DNA of 64,000 bases from an uncultured Clostridia bacterium (lineage in GTDB: Bacteria; Bacillota; Clostridia; UBA1381). Below are positions 28,874 through 37,633 of the stretch, in pieces. The stretch spans positions 44,736 through 108,735 of the forward strand of contig CANRJY010000006.1 of the NCBI GenBank assembly GCA_947631085.1. Direction: 5' to 3'. Below the pieces are notes generated by a model, which saw only the letters and a list, made by a program, of their open reading frames with translations, had not been told where the DNA came from and made no database searches. Positions within the stretch are counted from its first letter, which is position 1, and every line of letters begins with the position of its first letter. A program made the position numbers and the translations under genes.

Positions 28874-29586
28874 AGGTTTTGGCAATAGACACGTCCTCCG
28901 CTGTCGCTTCGGCGGCGGTTGTCGAGGATAACGTGCTTCTCGGCGAGTATATTTTAAATCACAAAAAAACGCACTCGCAGAAAATCATGGTGATGGTCGA
29001 GCGGCTTATGGACGATTTGGAGCTGACTGTGCGGGACATTGACGTGTTCGCGGCGGCGGTGGGACCCGGCTCGTTCACGGGGCTTCGCATAGGCGTTGCG
29101 ACGGTGAAGGCTCTCGCGCACAGCGTGAATAAGCCCGTTGTGGGCGTAGGCTCGCTTGAGGGGATGGCGTATAATCTGCCGTACGCGGAGCATATAATCG
29201 TGCCTATCATGGACGCGCGGCGCAATCATGTGTATACCGCGAGCTATATTTGGGACGAGGACGGATTTAAAGAATTAAGCGCGCCGGAGGATCTGAGCAT
29301 TGAGGAATGTGTGGAAAGCTGCGGCGAGCTTTTGGAAACCATATTCGTCGGCGACGCGGTCGAAATGCACCGCGAATATATAACTGAGCGGCTCGGCGAA
29401 AGGGCGTTTTTTGCTCCCGCGTCTGCGGCTCAACAGAGGGCGGGCTCGGTCGCGGCGATAGCAACGGAAAAGGCGAAGCGCGGCGAAACGATGAATTACG
29501 CGGAATTAGTTCCTTTCTATATGAAGAAGTCGCAGGCGGAGCGAGAACTGGAGGAAAAAGAACATGAAACTGGCAATAGGAAGTGA
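28870..29586 (+). CDS. tsaB: tRNA threonylcarbamoyladenosine synthesis protein TsaB
   Basis: 238 residues. ASKHA-fold start MKVLAIDTSSAVASAAV, then AVGPGSFTGLRIGVATVKALAH, the hallmark of TsaB (YeaZ). It is a non-catalytic partner that binds TsaD and TsaE in the t6A complex. The start overlaps tsaE (ATGA). The usual followers rimI and tsaD are missing; rpiB comes next instead. Confidence 0.95.
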   Translation: MKVLAIDTSSAVASAAVVEDNVLLGEYILNHKKTHSQKIMVMVERLMDDLELTVRDIDVFAAAVGPGSFTGLRIGVATVKALAHSVNKPVVGVGSLEGMAYNLPYAEHIIVPIMDARRNHVYTASYIWDEDGFKELSAPEDLSIEECVESCGELLETIFVGDAVEMHREYITERLGERAFFAPASAAQQRAGSVAAIATEKAKRGETMNYAELVPFYMKKSQAERELEEKEHETGNRK

Positions 29587-30001
29587 CCACGGCGGCTTTG
29601 AGCTTAAAAACCACGTTTTAAAGCATCTTGCCGAACGGGGGATAGAGTACAAGGATTTCGGCGTTTTCAGCGAGGACAGCGTCGATTACCCCGACTGCGC
29701 CGCGCCCGTGTGCGAGGCGGTGCTCTCGGGCGAGTATGAGCGCGGAATACTTTTCTGCGGCACGGGAATAGGAATTTCAATCGCCGCGAACAAGTTTGAC
29801 GGAATACGCGCCGCGCTTTGCGGTAATGTTTTCAGCGCGAAAATGGCGAAGGAGCACAATAACGCCAATATAATCTGCTTGGGCGGCAGAGTTACGGGAC
29901 GCGAGCTGGCGTTTATGATAGTTGACGCGTGGCTCGACGCGGAGTTTCTCGGCGGACGGCATGCTGACAGGGTCGCGAAGATACATAAGCTGGAAAAATA
30001 A
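29564..30001 (+). CDS. rpiB: Ribose-5-phosphate isomerase B
   Basis: 145 residues. It interconverts ribose 5-phosphate and ribulose 5-phosphate. MKLAIGSDHGGFELK, SVDYPDCA, the active-site FCGTGIGISIAANK and EHNNANIICLGGR are the RpiB/LacAB blocks. GGAGG is well placed and the start lies inside the tsaB end. Confidence 0.95.
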   Translation: MKLAIGSDHGGFELKNHVLKHLAERGIEYKDFGVFSEDSVDYPDCAAPVCEAVLSGEYERGILFCGTGIGISIAANKFDGIRAALCGNVFSAKMAKEHNNANIICLGGRVTGRELAFMIVDAWLDAEFLGGRHADRVAKIHKLEK

Positions 30002-30003
30002 TA

Positions 30004-30028
30004 AAATCCCGAAATATTTCGGGATTTT
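30004..30028. terminator. Terminator after rpiB
   Basis: AAATCCCGAA pairs with TTCGGGATTT around a 3-base loop, followed by T's. It works between convergent rpiB and the minus-strand gene that ends at 30038. Confidence 0.85.
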
Positions 30029-30037
30029 TATTTGCCG

Positions 30038-31351
30038 TTATTTGCTTTTATCGTCGTCGCTTGATAAATACAGCCATAATGCGGTGAGCAACCCTATTGA
30101 TATACCGCCGCCTATACATGCGACCGGCAGACGCATATGACGTCCTATCATCTTGGTGATTTTTATTTTAGGCTCGGAATTCGGCTTCGCCTCGGCGGAG
30201 CCTGCGTCCACGCTTGTTGTCGGCATAGGCGTATCCTTTATATATTTGCTTTTTCTCTCAAGTTTTATATTGCCCTTTGCCTTCTTATACAAAAGTATGT
30301 TGCGCTTGTATTTTTCTTTTATCTCCCTAAGCTCAATATCCGCGAGAGGGATACAGTCCGTACATACTTTTAAAATCTGATAACCGTTTTCGGCGTCGGG
30401 ACTGCGGCGCAGAAGTGCGTAATTATAATATGTTTTATCGGTTGAAAATCTTACATAATAGATTTCGTCGCCGAGATTATACATATTGGAAATCAGATAA
30501 AATCTGTCCGAATTTAGCTTGAGCGAGTCAAGTGCCGCTTCATATCTCACAAAGGAGCTGTAATTTGCAATATCAAAATAATCATATTTCGCAGCATTAC
30601 TCAGCGTAGCTTCAACCTGCGCCTCGTCTTTATCGCTCAGGCGTTCGGCTATATCCTCATAGGTTACGCTGTCGGCAGCGGCATTTTTCAGACTGTCAAA
30701 AAAGTCTGTGAGCAGTCTGTTGCCGTTTGACACATCAACCCCGGGATGGAAATAAAAGGCGTTAAAATCTGCAATACCGACCTCTGTAACATTTTCGGGG
30801 TCGTTTACATACATAAATGTGTCGCCGTTTATAACAGTGTAGTAATCGGCGCTTATCTCTTCATGATTCATGTACACCTTATATGAAATATATCGCTTGT
30901 CACCTTTCCAGCCGACGTTAAACTCACCGTTCATCTCAGCCGGAAGCTCGGCGTAGTTTTTCGCGAGAACGGCTATTTCATTTGCCTCCTCTGTTTCTTC
31001 ATCAAAATGCCATATGTGACAAGCCGTCTCACACACGGAGTTATCAACGGTATATATTACAAGGTAGGGATTTTCATTCGCGTCAAAATTTACGACCTCA
31101 CCGTATATTACGCCTCTCGGCGCGACGGGATATCCGTATTCGCCGTAAATAGTTTCTCCGGGGATATTTGTTGAGAGGGGACCGTAGTCTAACAGATATT
31201 TATTAAATACCTCGCCGTATATAGCCGACATTTTTCCGACGGGTTTGTCCAAATGGGGAGACATAGCTGAGGCGGTAAAGCATGACAGCATAAGAGAAAC
31301 AGCACAAATAAAACAGATAATATTTAGAATCCTGTTCTTCACTTGTCTCAC
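30038..31351 (-). CDS. Secreted, membrane-anchored protein of unknown function
   Basis: 437 residues. An N-terminal signal (ILNIICFICAVSLMLSCFTASA) starts an exported protein, and a C-terminal helix (about 412-430, ACIGGGISIGLLTALWLYL) with a short DDDKSK tail anchors it. The exported part is beta-rich with aromatic residues (GEYGYPVAPRGVIYGEV; WKGDKRYISYKVYM) and two cysteines in VCTDCIPL. No family is recognised. It is divergent from argC and shares a regulatory gap that holds three ATTATGTAAC-type repeats and a tandem 21-bp repeat. Confidence 0.75.
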   Translation of the reverse strand: MRQVKNRILNIICFICAVSLMLSCFTASAMSPHLDKPVGKMSAIYGEVFNKYLLDYGPLSTNIPGETIYGEYGYPVAPRGVIYGEVVNFDANENPYLVIYTVDNSVCETACHIWHFDEETEEANEIAVLAKNYAELPAEMNGEFNVGWKGDKRYISYKVYMNHEEISADYYTVINGDTFMYVNDPENVTEVGIADFNAFYFHPGVDVSNGNRLLTDFFDSLKNAAADSVTYEDIAERLSDKDEAQVEATLSNAAKYDYFDIANYSSFVRYEAALDSLKLNSDRFYLISNMYNLGDEIYYVRFSTDKTYYNYALLRRSPDAENGYQILKVCTDCIPLADIELREIKEKYKRNILLYKKAKGNIKLERKSKYIKDTPMPTTSVDAGSAEAKPNSEPKIKITKMIGRHMRLPVACIGGGISIGLLTALWLYLSSDDDKSK

Positions 31352-31376
31352 CTTCCGATTTTCGATAATATTTTAT

Positions 31377-31435
31377 ATTATGTAACCTATGTTGACATAA
31401 TACGCTAATTATTATTATACAGTGCATTATGTAAC
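31377..31435. repeat. Three copies of an ATTATGTAAC-type motif
   Basis: ATTATGTAAC at 31377-31386, its near-inverse GTTGACATAAT at 31391-31401 and ATTATGTAAC again at 31426-31435. They surround the minus-strand -10 and fall in its spacer and leader, as expected for a repressor operator of the divergent gene. Confidence 0.5.
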
Positions 31436-31442
31436 AATTCAA
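31414..31442 (-). promoter_or_regulatory. Promoter of the anchored protein gene
   Basis: On the minus strand TTGAAT (31437-31442), a 17-base spacer and TATAAT (31414-31419), about 60 bases before the start codon. Confidence 0.65.
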
Positions 31443-31461
31443 CGCAGCTTAGTTTAAAATT

Positions 31462-31502
31462 ATGCGACTAATATTACAAAACATGCGACTAATATTACAA
31501 AA
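31462..31502. repeat. Tandem 21-bp repeat between divergent promoters
   Basis: The 20-mer ATGCGACTAATATTACAAAA occurs at 31462-31481 and again at 31483-31502, a period of 21 bases. It sits 19 bases from the -35 of the minus promoter and 18 bases from the TTTACA -35 of argC. The geometry suggests one protein bound on one helix face that affects both promoters. Confidence 0.75.
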
Positions 31503-31520
31503 ACTTGACAAAATTAGGGC

Positions 31521-31549
31521 TTTACAAACGAAAAGCTTTGTACTATAAT
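31521..31549 (+). promoter_or_regulatory. Promoter of argC
   Basis: TTTACA (31521-31526), a 17-base spacer and TATAAT (31544-31549), 39 bases before the argC start. A TTGACA at 31505-31510 is too far from this -10 to be its partner. Confidence 0.75.
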
Positions 31550-31588
31550 AGGATATGGTAATTTTTTAGGACGAAAGAGGGATAAATT

Positions 31589-32626
31589 ATGATAAAAACA
31601 GCGGTACTCGGCGCTACCGGCTACGCGGGAGTGGAGCTTGTGCGTCTTTTGGAGCGCCATCCGGAGGCGGAGATATCGTTTCTCGGCTCAAAGAGCTTCG
31701 CGGGACAGAAAATAAGCGAGGTGTACAAAAATTTCCGCACCGTTCTCGATATGGAGTGCAGGGAGCTTGATTTGGACGAGGTCGCAAAGTGCGACGTGGC
31801 TTTTACGGCTCTCCCGCACGGCGCTTCGAAAAGCGTTATTCCGTCGCTTATCGACAGGGGATTGAAGGTAATAGATTTAAGCGGCGACTACCGATACGAC
31901 GACGCCGCCGTATATGAGCAGTGGTACGGGGAAAAGCATTCCTCGCCCGAGCTTTTGGCGGAGTCGGTATACGGTCTGCCGGAGCTTCACCGCGAAAAAA
32001 TAAAAAAAGCGCGGCTTATCGGAAATCCGGGCTGCTATACGACGTGCTCGATTTTGGGCGCGGCTCCGCTTCTTGCTGCGAAAATTGCCGAAACGAAGAA
32101 TATAATAATCGACGCGAAATCGGGCGTGACCGGCGCGGGACGCGGACTTGCTCTTCAGACCAGCTTTTGCGAATGTACCGAAAACGCGAAGGCATACAAG
32201 GTCGCGACGCACAGACATACGTCGGAAATAGAGCAGGAGCTTTCAAACATAGCGGGCGAGAGCATTATACTTTCATTCACGCCGCATCTTATCCCGATCA
32301 AGCGCGGCATACTTGCTACGGTTTATGTAAACCTGAACCGCGAAAGCAGCGCGGAGGAGCTTGCGGAAATTTACAGGAATTTCTATAAAAACGAGTTTTT
32401 TGTGCGTGTCTGCGATACGGGTGAAATTCCCGAAACAAAGCATGTCGCGGGCTCGAATTTCGTTGATATCGGCGTATGCTATGACAAGCGCTTACAGCGC
32501 GCGGTCGTTGTGTCGGCTCTCGACAACATAGTAAAGGGCGCGGCGGGGCAGGCTGTGCAGAATATGAATTTGTTGTTCGGATTAGACGAAAAAACGGGAC
32601 TGGATATGCCCGGTTACTACTTATAA
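31589..32626 (+). CDS. argC: N-acetyl-gamma-glutamyl-phosphate reductase
   Basis: 345 residues. The NADPH-dependent third step of arginine synthesis. The Rossmann start is [16 protein letters not shown], the catalytic Cys is in GNPGCYTT (about residue 149), and SGVTGAGRG and [11 protein letters not shown] are conserved. GAGG precedes the ATG. argB follows after the structured RNA element; argJ, often between argC and argB, is absent here. Confidence 0.96.
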   Translation: MIKTAVLGATGYAGVELVRLLERHPEAEISFLGSKSFAGQKISEVYKNFRTVLDMECRELDLDEVAKCDVAFTALPHGASKSVIPSLIDRGLKVIDLSGDYRYDDAAVYEQWYGEKHSSPELLAESVYGLPELHREKIKKARLIGNPGCYTTCSILGAAPLLAAKIAETKNIIIDAKSGVTGAGRGLALQTSFCECTENAKAYKVATHRHTSEIEQELSNIAGESIILSFTPHLIPIKRGILATVYVNLNRESSAEELAEIYRNFYKNEFFVRVCDTGEIPETKHVAGSNFVDIGVCYDKRLQRAVVVSALDNIVKGAAGQAVQNMNLLFGLDEKTGLDMPGYYL

Positions 32627-32634
32627 TATTGGGA

Positions 32635-32745
32635 CGCTTGAGTAAAATCGCCCGGCTCACCGCTTTTCGCTCGGGGCAGTATCTACATACGGCACCGCTC
32701 ACTCAAAACGGCAATCTGAACGATTTTTTTTCAAGCGTAGAAAGG
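32635..32745 (+). ncRNA. Structured RNA element copy B, upstream of argB
   Basis: Second copy of the element found before gltD. The outer stem CGCTTGA (32635-32641) pairs with TCAAGCG (32731-32737). P1 AAAATCG (32644-32650) pairs with CGATTTT (32721-32727). CCG(C)TTTT pairs with AAAACGG inside, and the terminal hairpin is GTAT-CTAC-ATAC. The unpaired blocks CTCACC, GGGCAGTA, ACGGCACC and CGGCAATCTGAACG match copy A. Where copy A has GTAC/GTAC and GGCT/AGCC, this copy has GTAT/ATAC and CGCTTGA/TCAAGCG, so pairing is kept while sequence changes. GTAGAAAGG, the argB ribosome site, follows at once. Confidence 0.72.
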
Positions 32746-32754
32746 TATAAAACT

Positions 32755-33633
32755 ATGAATATGGACGAACTTATCAAAAAAGCCGGCATACTGATCGACG
32801 CGCTGCCGTACATTCAGAAATTTGCCGGAAAAACGGTAGTTATAAAATACGGCGGAAACGCTATGATCAACGAGGAGCTCAAAAACTCGGTAATGGAGGA
32901 TATAACGCTTCTCAAATATATAGGCTTGAAGCCGATCGTGGTACACGGCGGCGGACCCGATATTTCGAAGGCGCTCAACGATCTCGGAATAAAGAGCAAA
33001 TTCGTAAACGGTCTGCGCGTAACGGATAAAACAACAATGAGTGTGGCACAGCAGGTGCTTATCGGCAAGACCAACAAGGAAATCGTCGCGCTTCTTAACA
33101 CGAAGGGCGGACGCGCGGTCGGTATAAGCGGTATTGACGGCAGCTTTATCGAGTGCAAAAAGCAGTATACCGAGGTTGACGGCGAGAAGGCTGATATAGG
33201 CTATGTCGGCGATATAGTGCATATCAAGCATTGTCTGATAGATTTGCTCGCGTCTGACCAGTATATCCCTGTAATCGCGCCTATCGGTACGGACGACGAC
33301 GGAAACAGCTACAACATAAATGCCGACACGGTTGCGGCGGCGGTGGCAACGTCGGTGCAGGCTGAAAAGCTTATCTTGCTTACGGACGTCGAGGGATTGA
33401 AGGACGCGAAAGGCAACATTATCTACGAGGCGCACGAGGACGAGATCCAGGAAATGCTCGGCGACGGCACGATAAACGGCGGCATGATTCCCAAAATTCA
33501 CGGCTGTCTCGATGCGATAAAAGCCGGAGTTACGGGCGTGCATATAATAGACGGACGCATCCCGCATTGTTTGCTTTTGGAGATATTCACAAAAACCGGT
33601 ATCGGCACGCTTATAAAGAGCGATAAATATTGA
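32755..33633 (+). CDS. argB: Acetylglutamate kinase
   Basis: 292 residues from the ATG at 32755 ([11 protein letters not shown]). It phosphorylates N-acetylglutamate in arginine synthesis. The amino acid kinase fold is clear: [38 protein letters not shown] and [18 protein letters not shown], plus an N-terminal helix ([18 protein letters not shown]) of the type found in arginine-inhibited forms. AGAAAGG is about 9 bases upstream. The open frame runs further 5' only because it reads through the structured RNA element without a stop. Confidence 0.95.
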   Translation: MNMDELIKKAGILIDALPYIQKFAGKTVVIKYGGNAMINEELKNSVMEDITLLKYIGLKPIVVHGGGPDISKALNDLGIKSKFVNGLRVTDKTTMSVAQQVLIGKTNKEIVALLNTKGGRAVGISGIDGSFIECKKQYTEVDGEKADIGYVGDIVHIKHCLIDLLASDQYIPVIAPIGTDDDGNSYNINADTVAAAVATSVQAEKLILLTDVEGLKDAKGNIIYEAHEDEIQEMLGDGTINGGMIPKIHGCLDAIKAGVTGVHIIDGRIPHCLLLEIFTKTGIGTLIKSDKY

Positions 33634-33638
33634 TTAAT

Positions 33639-33667
33639 AAATCCGTTCCTGTTCGGAACGGATTTTT
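33639..33667 (+). terminator. Terminator after argB
   Basis: AAATCCGTTCC pairs with GGAACGGATTT around a 5-base loop, followed by T's. It ends the argCB unit. Confidence 0.9.
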
Positions 33668-33740
33668 CTATTGACTAACAGCTCTAAAAGGTGTAAAATA
33701 ATGTTATATGAATATTTTATTTAACAGGAGGAAAAATTTT

Positions 33741-34724
33741 ATGGCTGAATTACGTTGGAACCCGCTCGTAAAGGACTGGGTTATGATTGCGTCGCACCGT
33801 CAGAACAGACCGCAGATGCCGAAGGACTGGTGTCCGTTCTGCCCGGGTCCCGATAACGACAAAGTACCCAAGAGCTTTTCGGTGCTCGAATACGACAACG
33901 ACTTTCCCGCGCTCTCGCAGACTCCGCCCGAGCCTGACGACGTTGAAACGAGAATTTACAAGACAAAGCCCGCTTACGGCAAGTGTGAGGTAATTCTCTA
34001 TTCACCCAATCACACGATAACGCTTCCGGAGCTGCCGACAGACCACATCAGAGAGCTTGTTGACCTGTGGGAGGAGAGATTTGTAAAAATAAGCTCGGAC
34101 GAGAATATCAAGTACGTTTTCATCTTCGAGAACAGAGGCGCGGCTGTGGGCGTTACAATGCCGCACCCGCACGGTCAGATCTACGGCTACTCGGTAATTC
34201 CGAAGAAGATAGAGTTGGAGCTTGACTCGTGCAAGGAGCATTTTGAGGAAAGCGGACGCTGCCTTATATGCGATATGCTTGAGGACGAAAAGCAGGCGGG
34301 AAGCCGCGTGATATTCGAAAATGACGACTTTATCGTGTTCCTGCCGTTCTACTGCGAGTATCCATACGGCATCTACATAGCGGCGAAGCGTCATATACAG
34401 AACCTCACGCAGATGACGGACAAGGAAAAGACGAGCCTCGCGCAGACGTTAAAAGAAGCGGCGGGTACGCTCGACAGCCTGTTCGATTATACCTTCCCGT
34501 ACATGATGTGCATGTACCAGAACCCCGTAAACGGCGAGGACGTATCGGATTATTACCATTTCCATATAGCGTTCTATCCGCCGATGAGAAGCGCGGATAA
34601 GATAAAGTACAACGCGTCGTCCGAGACGGGCGCGTGGGCGCACTGCAACCCGACCGCTCCCGAGGAAAAGGCGGTTGAGCTTCGCGCGGCGCATGAGAAA
34701 TTTTTAAAGAAAATCGCAAAATAG
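33741..34724 (+). CDS. galT: Galactose-1-phosphate uridylyltransferase
   Basis: 327 residues from the ATG at 33741 (MAELRWNPLVKDWVMIA) with GGAGG upstream; an ATG at 33708 has no ribosome site. Leloir pathway enzyme swapping UMP between UDP-glucose and galactose 1-phosphate. The nucleophile motif is MPHPHGQIYGY (HPH, about residue 150). Zn-type cysteines are seen in CPFCPG and CLICDM, and HFHIAFYPP is the second conserved His block. No galK or galE lies next to it. Confidence 0.95.
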   Translation: MAELRWNPLVKDWVMIASHRQNRPQMPKDWCPFCPGPDNDKVPKSFSVLEYDNDFPALSQTPPEPDDVETRIYKTKPAYGKCEVILYSPNHTITLPELPTDHIRELVDLWEERFVKISSDENIKYVFIFENRGAAVGVTMPHPHGQIYGYSVIPKKIELELDSCKEHFEESGRCLICDMLEDEKQAGSRVIFENDDFIVFLPFYCEYPYGIYIAAKRHIQNLTQMTDKEKTSLAQTLKEAAGTLDSLFDYTFPYMMCMYQNPVNGEDVSDYYHFHIAFYPPMRSADKIKYNASSETGAWAHCNPTAPEEKAVELRAAHEKFLKKIAK

Positions 34725-34775
34725 CATACGAAGCGGAAAAATAACGCTCAAAGCTGTAATTATATAAGAAAAAAA

Positions 34776-34808
34776 CATACGGCGGCCTTAACGGGCTGCC
34801 GTATTTTG
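34776..34808 (+). terminator. Terminator after galT
   Basis: An imperfect ATACGGC.GCC / GG.TGCCGTAT stem around a short TTAAC loop, followed by TTTT. Confidence 0.7.
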
Positions 34809-34895
34809 TCTGAATGCGGAAATAGTTCTTGCCCTTACGCCTCGGATATGATAGAATAATATAAATAAAATAATTTGACGGGATCGGAGATAAAT

Positions 34896-35666
34896 ATGCG
34901 AATAGATATGGATTTTGTAAAATCGCTTGTTTACCGGACAAGGGATATAATTAACGACAAATCCCTTATAAGGTCGGTGAGCCAAAAGGGATTTGCCGAT
35001 TTTGTAACGTCTGTGGACACGGGCGTGCAGGATATGCTTGAGCGAGAGCTGTCCGCGGTATATCCGGATATACAGCTCTTGGGCGAGGAAGGAGAGCGGC
35101 ACAGGATCGATCCGTCCGGCGATATATGGATATTGGATCCGATTGACGGGACCACAAATCTCATATATGACTACCGCATGAGCGCCGTTTCGCTTGCTCT
35201 GTATTCAGGCGGCGCGATAGAGGCGGGTATTGTGTATAATCCTTTTACGGAGGAAATGTTTACGGCGCAAAAAGGCTGCGGGGCTTATCTGAACGGCGTC
35301 AGGATACATGCTTCGTCCGCCGGCTCCGTATCGGAAGGACTTATTTCGATAGGAACATCGCCCTACGAGAAGGAGCGCGCGGACAGGAATTTTGAAGTAT
35401 TTAAAAATATATTCAAAACATCGCTGGACATCAGGCGCAGCGGCTCTGCGGCGCTCGATTTGTGCTATACGGCGGCGGCGAGAACGGACGGCTATATGGA
35501 ACAGAATTTGAAGCCGTGGGATTTTGCGGCGGGTATGCTGATTTTGACGGAGGCGGGAGGAACTGTTACCGATTATGACGGCGGTGAAATAAATCCGCTT
35601 AAAAATTCCGACGTGCTCGCGTCGAACGGACATATTCATCGGGAGCTTTTAAATTTTTGGAAGTAA
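34896..35666 (+). CDS. Inositol-monophosphatase family phosphatase
   Basis: 256 residues from the ATG at 34896, with GGAG upstream; a TTG at 34875 would extend it. The Mg-dependent phosphatase motifs are LLGEEGE, DPIDGTTNLIYDY and PWDFAAGMLILTEAGG. Family members (SuhB, CysQ, fructose bisphosphatase types) differ in substrate, which cannot be read here. It stands 26 bases before the hydrogenase-like operon in the same direction. Confidence 0.92.
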   Translation: MRIDMDFVKSLVYRTRDIINDKSLIRSVSQKGFADFVTSVDTGVQDMLERELSAVYPDIQLLGEEGERHRIDPSGDIWILDPIDGTTNLIYDYRMSAVSLALYSGGAIEAGIVYNPFTEEMFTAQKGCGAYLNGVRIHASSAGSVSEGLISIGTSPYEKERADRNFEVFKNIFKTSLDIRRSGSAALDLCYTAAARTDGYMEQNLKPWDFAAGMLILTEAGGTVTDYDGGEINPLKNSDVLASNGHIHRELLNFWK

Positions 35667-35692
35667 ATCATAACTGATCGAGGGGGTAAAAA

Positions 35693-35941
35693 ATGATTAT
35701 TCAGATATGCGTGGGCTCGTCGTGTCATCTGAAGGGTTCGGAAAAAATCGTCGGACTTATTCAGGATGCCATAGCAGTCAATCATTTAGAAAATCAAATT
35801 ACGCTTACAGGACAATTTTGCAGCGGAAACTGCAACAGAGTGGGAGTTACGATACAGGTGGACGATGATGTTTATACAGGCGTAACACCGGAGGGTTTTC
35901 GCGAATTTTTTCAAGAAAAGGTATTAAAGAAAATTAATTAA
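35693..35941 (+). CDS. Thioredoxin-like 2Fe-2S protein (NuoE/HydC-like)
   Basis: 82 residues. MIIQICVGSSCHLKGS and FCSGNCNRVGV hold four cysteines in the pattern of the thioredoxin-like [2Fe-2S] ferredoxins related to NuoE. It is only the Fe-S core, without the helical N-terminal part of NuoE. GAGGGGG lies upstream of the ATG. It is the first gene of a three-gene unit with the hydrogenase-like protein and the PP2C phosphatase and probably passes electrons in that signalling unit. Confidence 0.88.
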   Translation: MIIQICVGSSCHLKGSEKIVGLIQDAIAVNHLENQITLTGQFCSGNCNRVGVTIQVDDDVYTGVTPEGFREFFQEKVLKKIN

Positions 35942-35956
35942 AAGGGAGTGACTGAC

Positions 35957-37633
35957 GTGCCAAGTTGTCTTACACTAAAAAAATCCAACTGTAAAAACTG
36001 CTACAAATGCATACGCCACTGCCCCGTTAAATCGATACGTTTTTCGGGAAATCAGGCTCATATTATCGAGGATGAGTGCATTTTGTGCGGACAGTGCTTT
36101 GTGGTCTGCCCGCAGAACGCGAAGGAGATAGTTGACGATACGGAGAAGGTAAAGGTAATGCTTCAGTGTCCGGAGCCGGTCATTGTAAGCCTCGCGCCGT
36201 CTTTTATCGCAAATTACGACGGCGTGGGGATAGAGTCTATGAGAGAGGCGCTCCAAAAGCTCGGCTTTGCGGACGTTGAGGAAACGGCTGTCGGCGCTAC
36301 TATTGTGAAGCGCGAATATGACCGGATACTTAAGGACGGTGAAAAGGATATAGTTATTTCCTCGTGCTGCCATTCCGTTAATCTGCTGATACAGAAATAT
36401 TTCCCAAGGGAGCTGCACTATCTCGCGGACGTGCTCTCGCCGATGCAGGCTCACTGCGAAGATATAAAACGCCGTATACCCGACGCGAAAACGGTGTTTA
36501 TAGGGCCGTGCGTTTCAAAGAAGGACGAGGCTGAAACATACGGCGATACGGTAGACGCGGCGCTCACGTTTGAGGAGCTTACAAACTGGCTCAACGCCGA
36601 GCATATAGAGTTGAAACGGGAAATACGCAAAAACGAGGAAAGTCTTGCGCGGTTTTTCCCGACCGCCGGAGGCATACTCAAAACTATGGCAAAGGATGCG
36701 CCGGAATATAAATATATGGCGATCGACGGGGTGGAAAACTGCATAGCGGCGCTCAGAGATATTGAGCGCGGCAGAGTTCACCGCTGCTTTATTGAAATGT
36801 CAGCATGCGCGGGAAGCTGTATAGGCGGTCCCGTTATGGAAAAATACCACAGGAGTCCGGTCAAGGATTATCTGTCCGTGGCAAATTTCGCGGGCGAGAA
36901 GGATTTCGGCGTTGAGCAGCCCGACGTTATGTCGCTCAGAAAGAATTTTGAGGCTATAGACCGCGCCGCGAAAATGCCGGACGAGTATGAGATAAAGGAT
37001 ATACTTCGCCAAATGGGCAAATTTGAACCGTCTCAGGAGCTTAACTGCGGTTCATGCGGCTATGACACCTGCCGCGAAAAGGCTGTGGCGATATATCAGG
37101 GCAAGGCTGAAATTTCAATGTGTCTGCCGTATCTCAAGGACAAGGCGGAAAGCTTCTCTGACACGATCGTGAAAAACACGCCGAACGGACTTATAGTGTT
37201 GAATGAAAATCTTGAGGTTCAGCAGATAAACGCCGCCGCAAGGCGAATCATGAATATACGCTCGTCTTCGGACGTGCTCGGCGATCCCGTTGTGCGTATT
37301 CTCGATCCGGGTGTTTTTCTTGAGGTGCTGCGAACCGGCAGAAGCGTCAGCGATAAGCGCGTTTATCTCGCCGAATATGAGAGGTACGTCGAACAGACTG
37401 TGGTTTACGATAAGGATACGCATATGATGATATGTATTCTACGCGACGTTACAAATGAGGAAGAGGAACGCGAAAAGAAAGAGGATATCAGCCGCAGAAC
37501 CATAGAGGTAGCGGACAAGGTGGTTGAAAAGCAGATGCGCATTGTTCAGGATATTGCGTCGCTGCTCGGAGAGACGGCTGCCGAAACCAAAATTGCGCTG
37601 TCAAAGCTGAAGGAGTCGATTGCAGATGAATGA
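35957..37633 (+). CDS. Putative sensory [FeFe]-hydrogenase (HydS, group C-like)
   Basis: About 558 residues from the GTG at 35957 (VPSCLTLKKSNC), with AAAGGGA 9 bases upstream; the GTG at 35948 overlaps that site. Domains: two 4Fe-4S motifs (CKNCYKCIRHCP; CILCGQCFVVCP), an H-cluster domain with altered motifs (L1 SSCCHS, L2 GPCVSKKDE, L3 EMSACAGSCIGG), an extra Fe-S module (NCGSCGYDTC, about 360) and a PAS-like domain (about 400-500, NTPNGLIVLNENLEVQQINAAARRI). The four H-cluster cysteines are kept. The PAS domain and phosphatase partner match the sensory group C, thought to report H2 rather than make it. Confidence 0.85.
   Translation: MPSCLTLKKSNCKNCYKCIRHCPVKSIRFSGNQAHIIEDECILCGQCFVVCPQNAKEIVDDTEKVKVMLQCPEPVIVSLAPSFIANYDGVGIESMREALQKLGFADVEETAVGATIVKREYDRILKDGEKDIVISSCCHSVNLLIQKYFPRELHYLADVLSPMQAHCEDIKRRIPDAKTVFIGPCVSKKDEAETYGDTVDAALTFEELTNWLNAEHIELKREIRKNEESLARFFPTAGGILKTMAKDAPEYKYMAIDGVENCIAALRDIERGRVHRCFIEMSACAGSCIGGPVMEKYHRSPVKDYLSVANFAGEKDFGVEQPDVMSLRKNFEAIDRAAKMPDEYEIKDILRQMGKFEPSQELNCGSCGYDTCREKAVAIYQGKAEISMCLPYLKDKAESFSDTIVKNTPNGLIVLNENLEVQQINAAARRIMNIRSSSDVLGDPVVRILDPGVFLEVLRTGRSVSDKRVYLAEYERYVEQTVVYDKDTHMMICILRDVTNEEEEREKKEDISRRTIEVADKVVEKQMRIVQDIASLLGETAAETKIALSKLKESIADE

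Noticed and set aside
32629..32754. N-terminal extension of ArgB in the open frame
   Set aside because: The DNA matches the RNA element before gltD, and the ATG at 32755 has a good ribosome site and the normal ArgB length.
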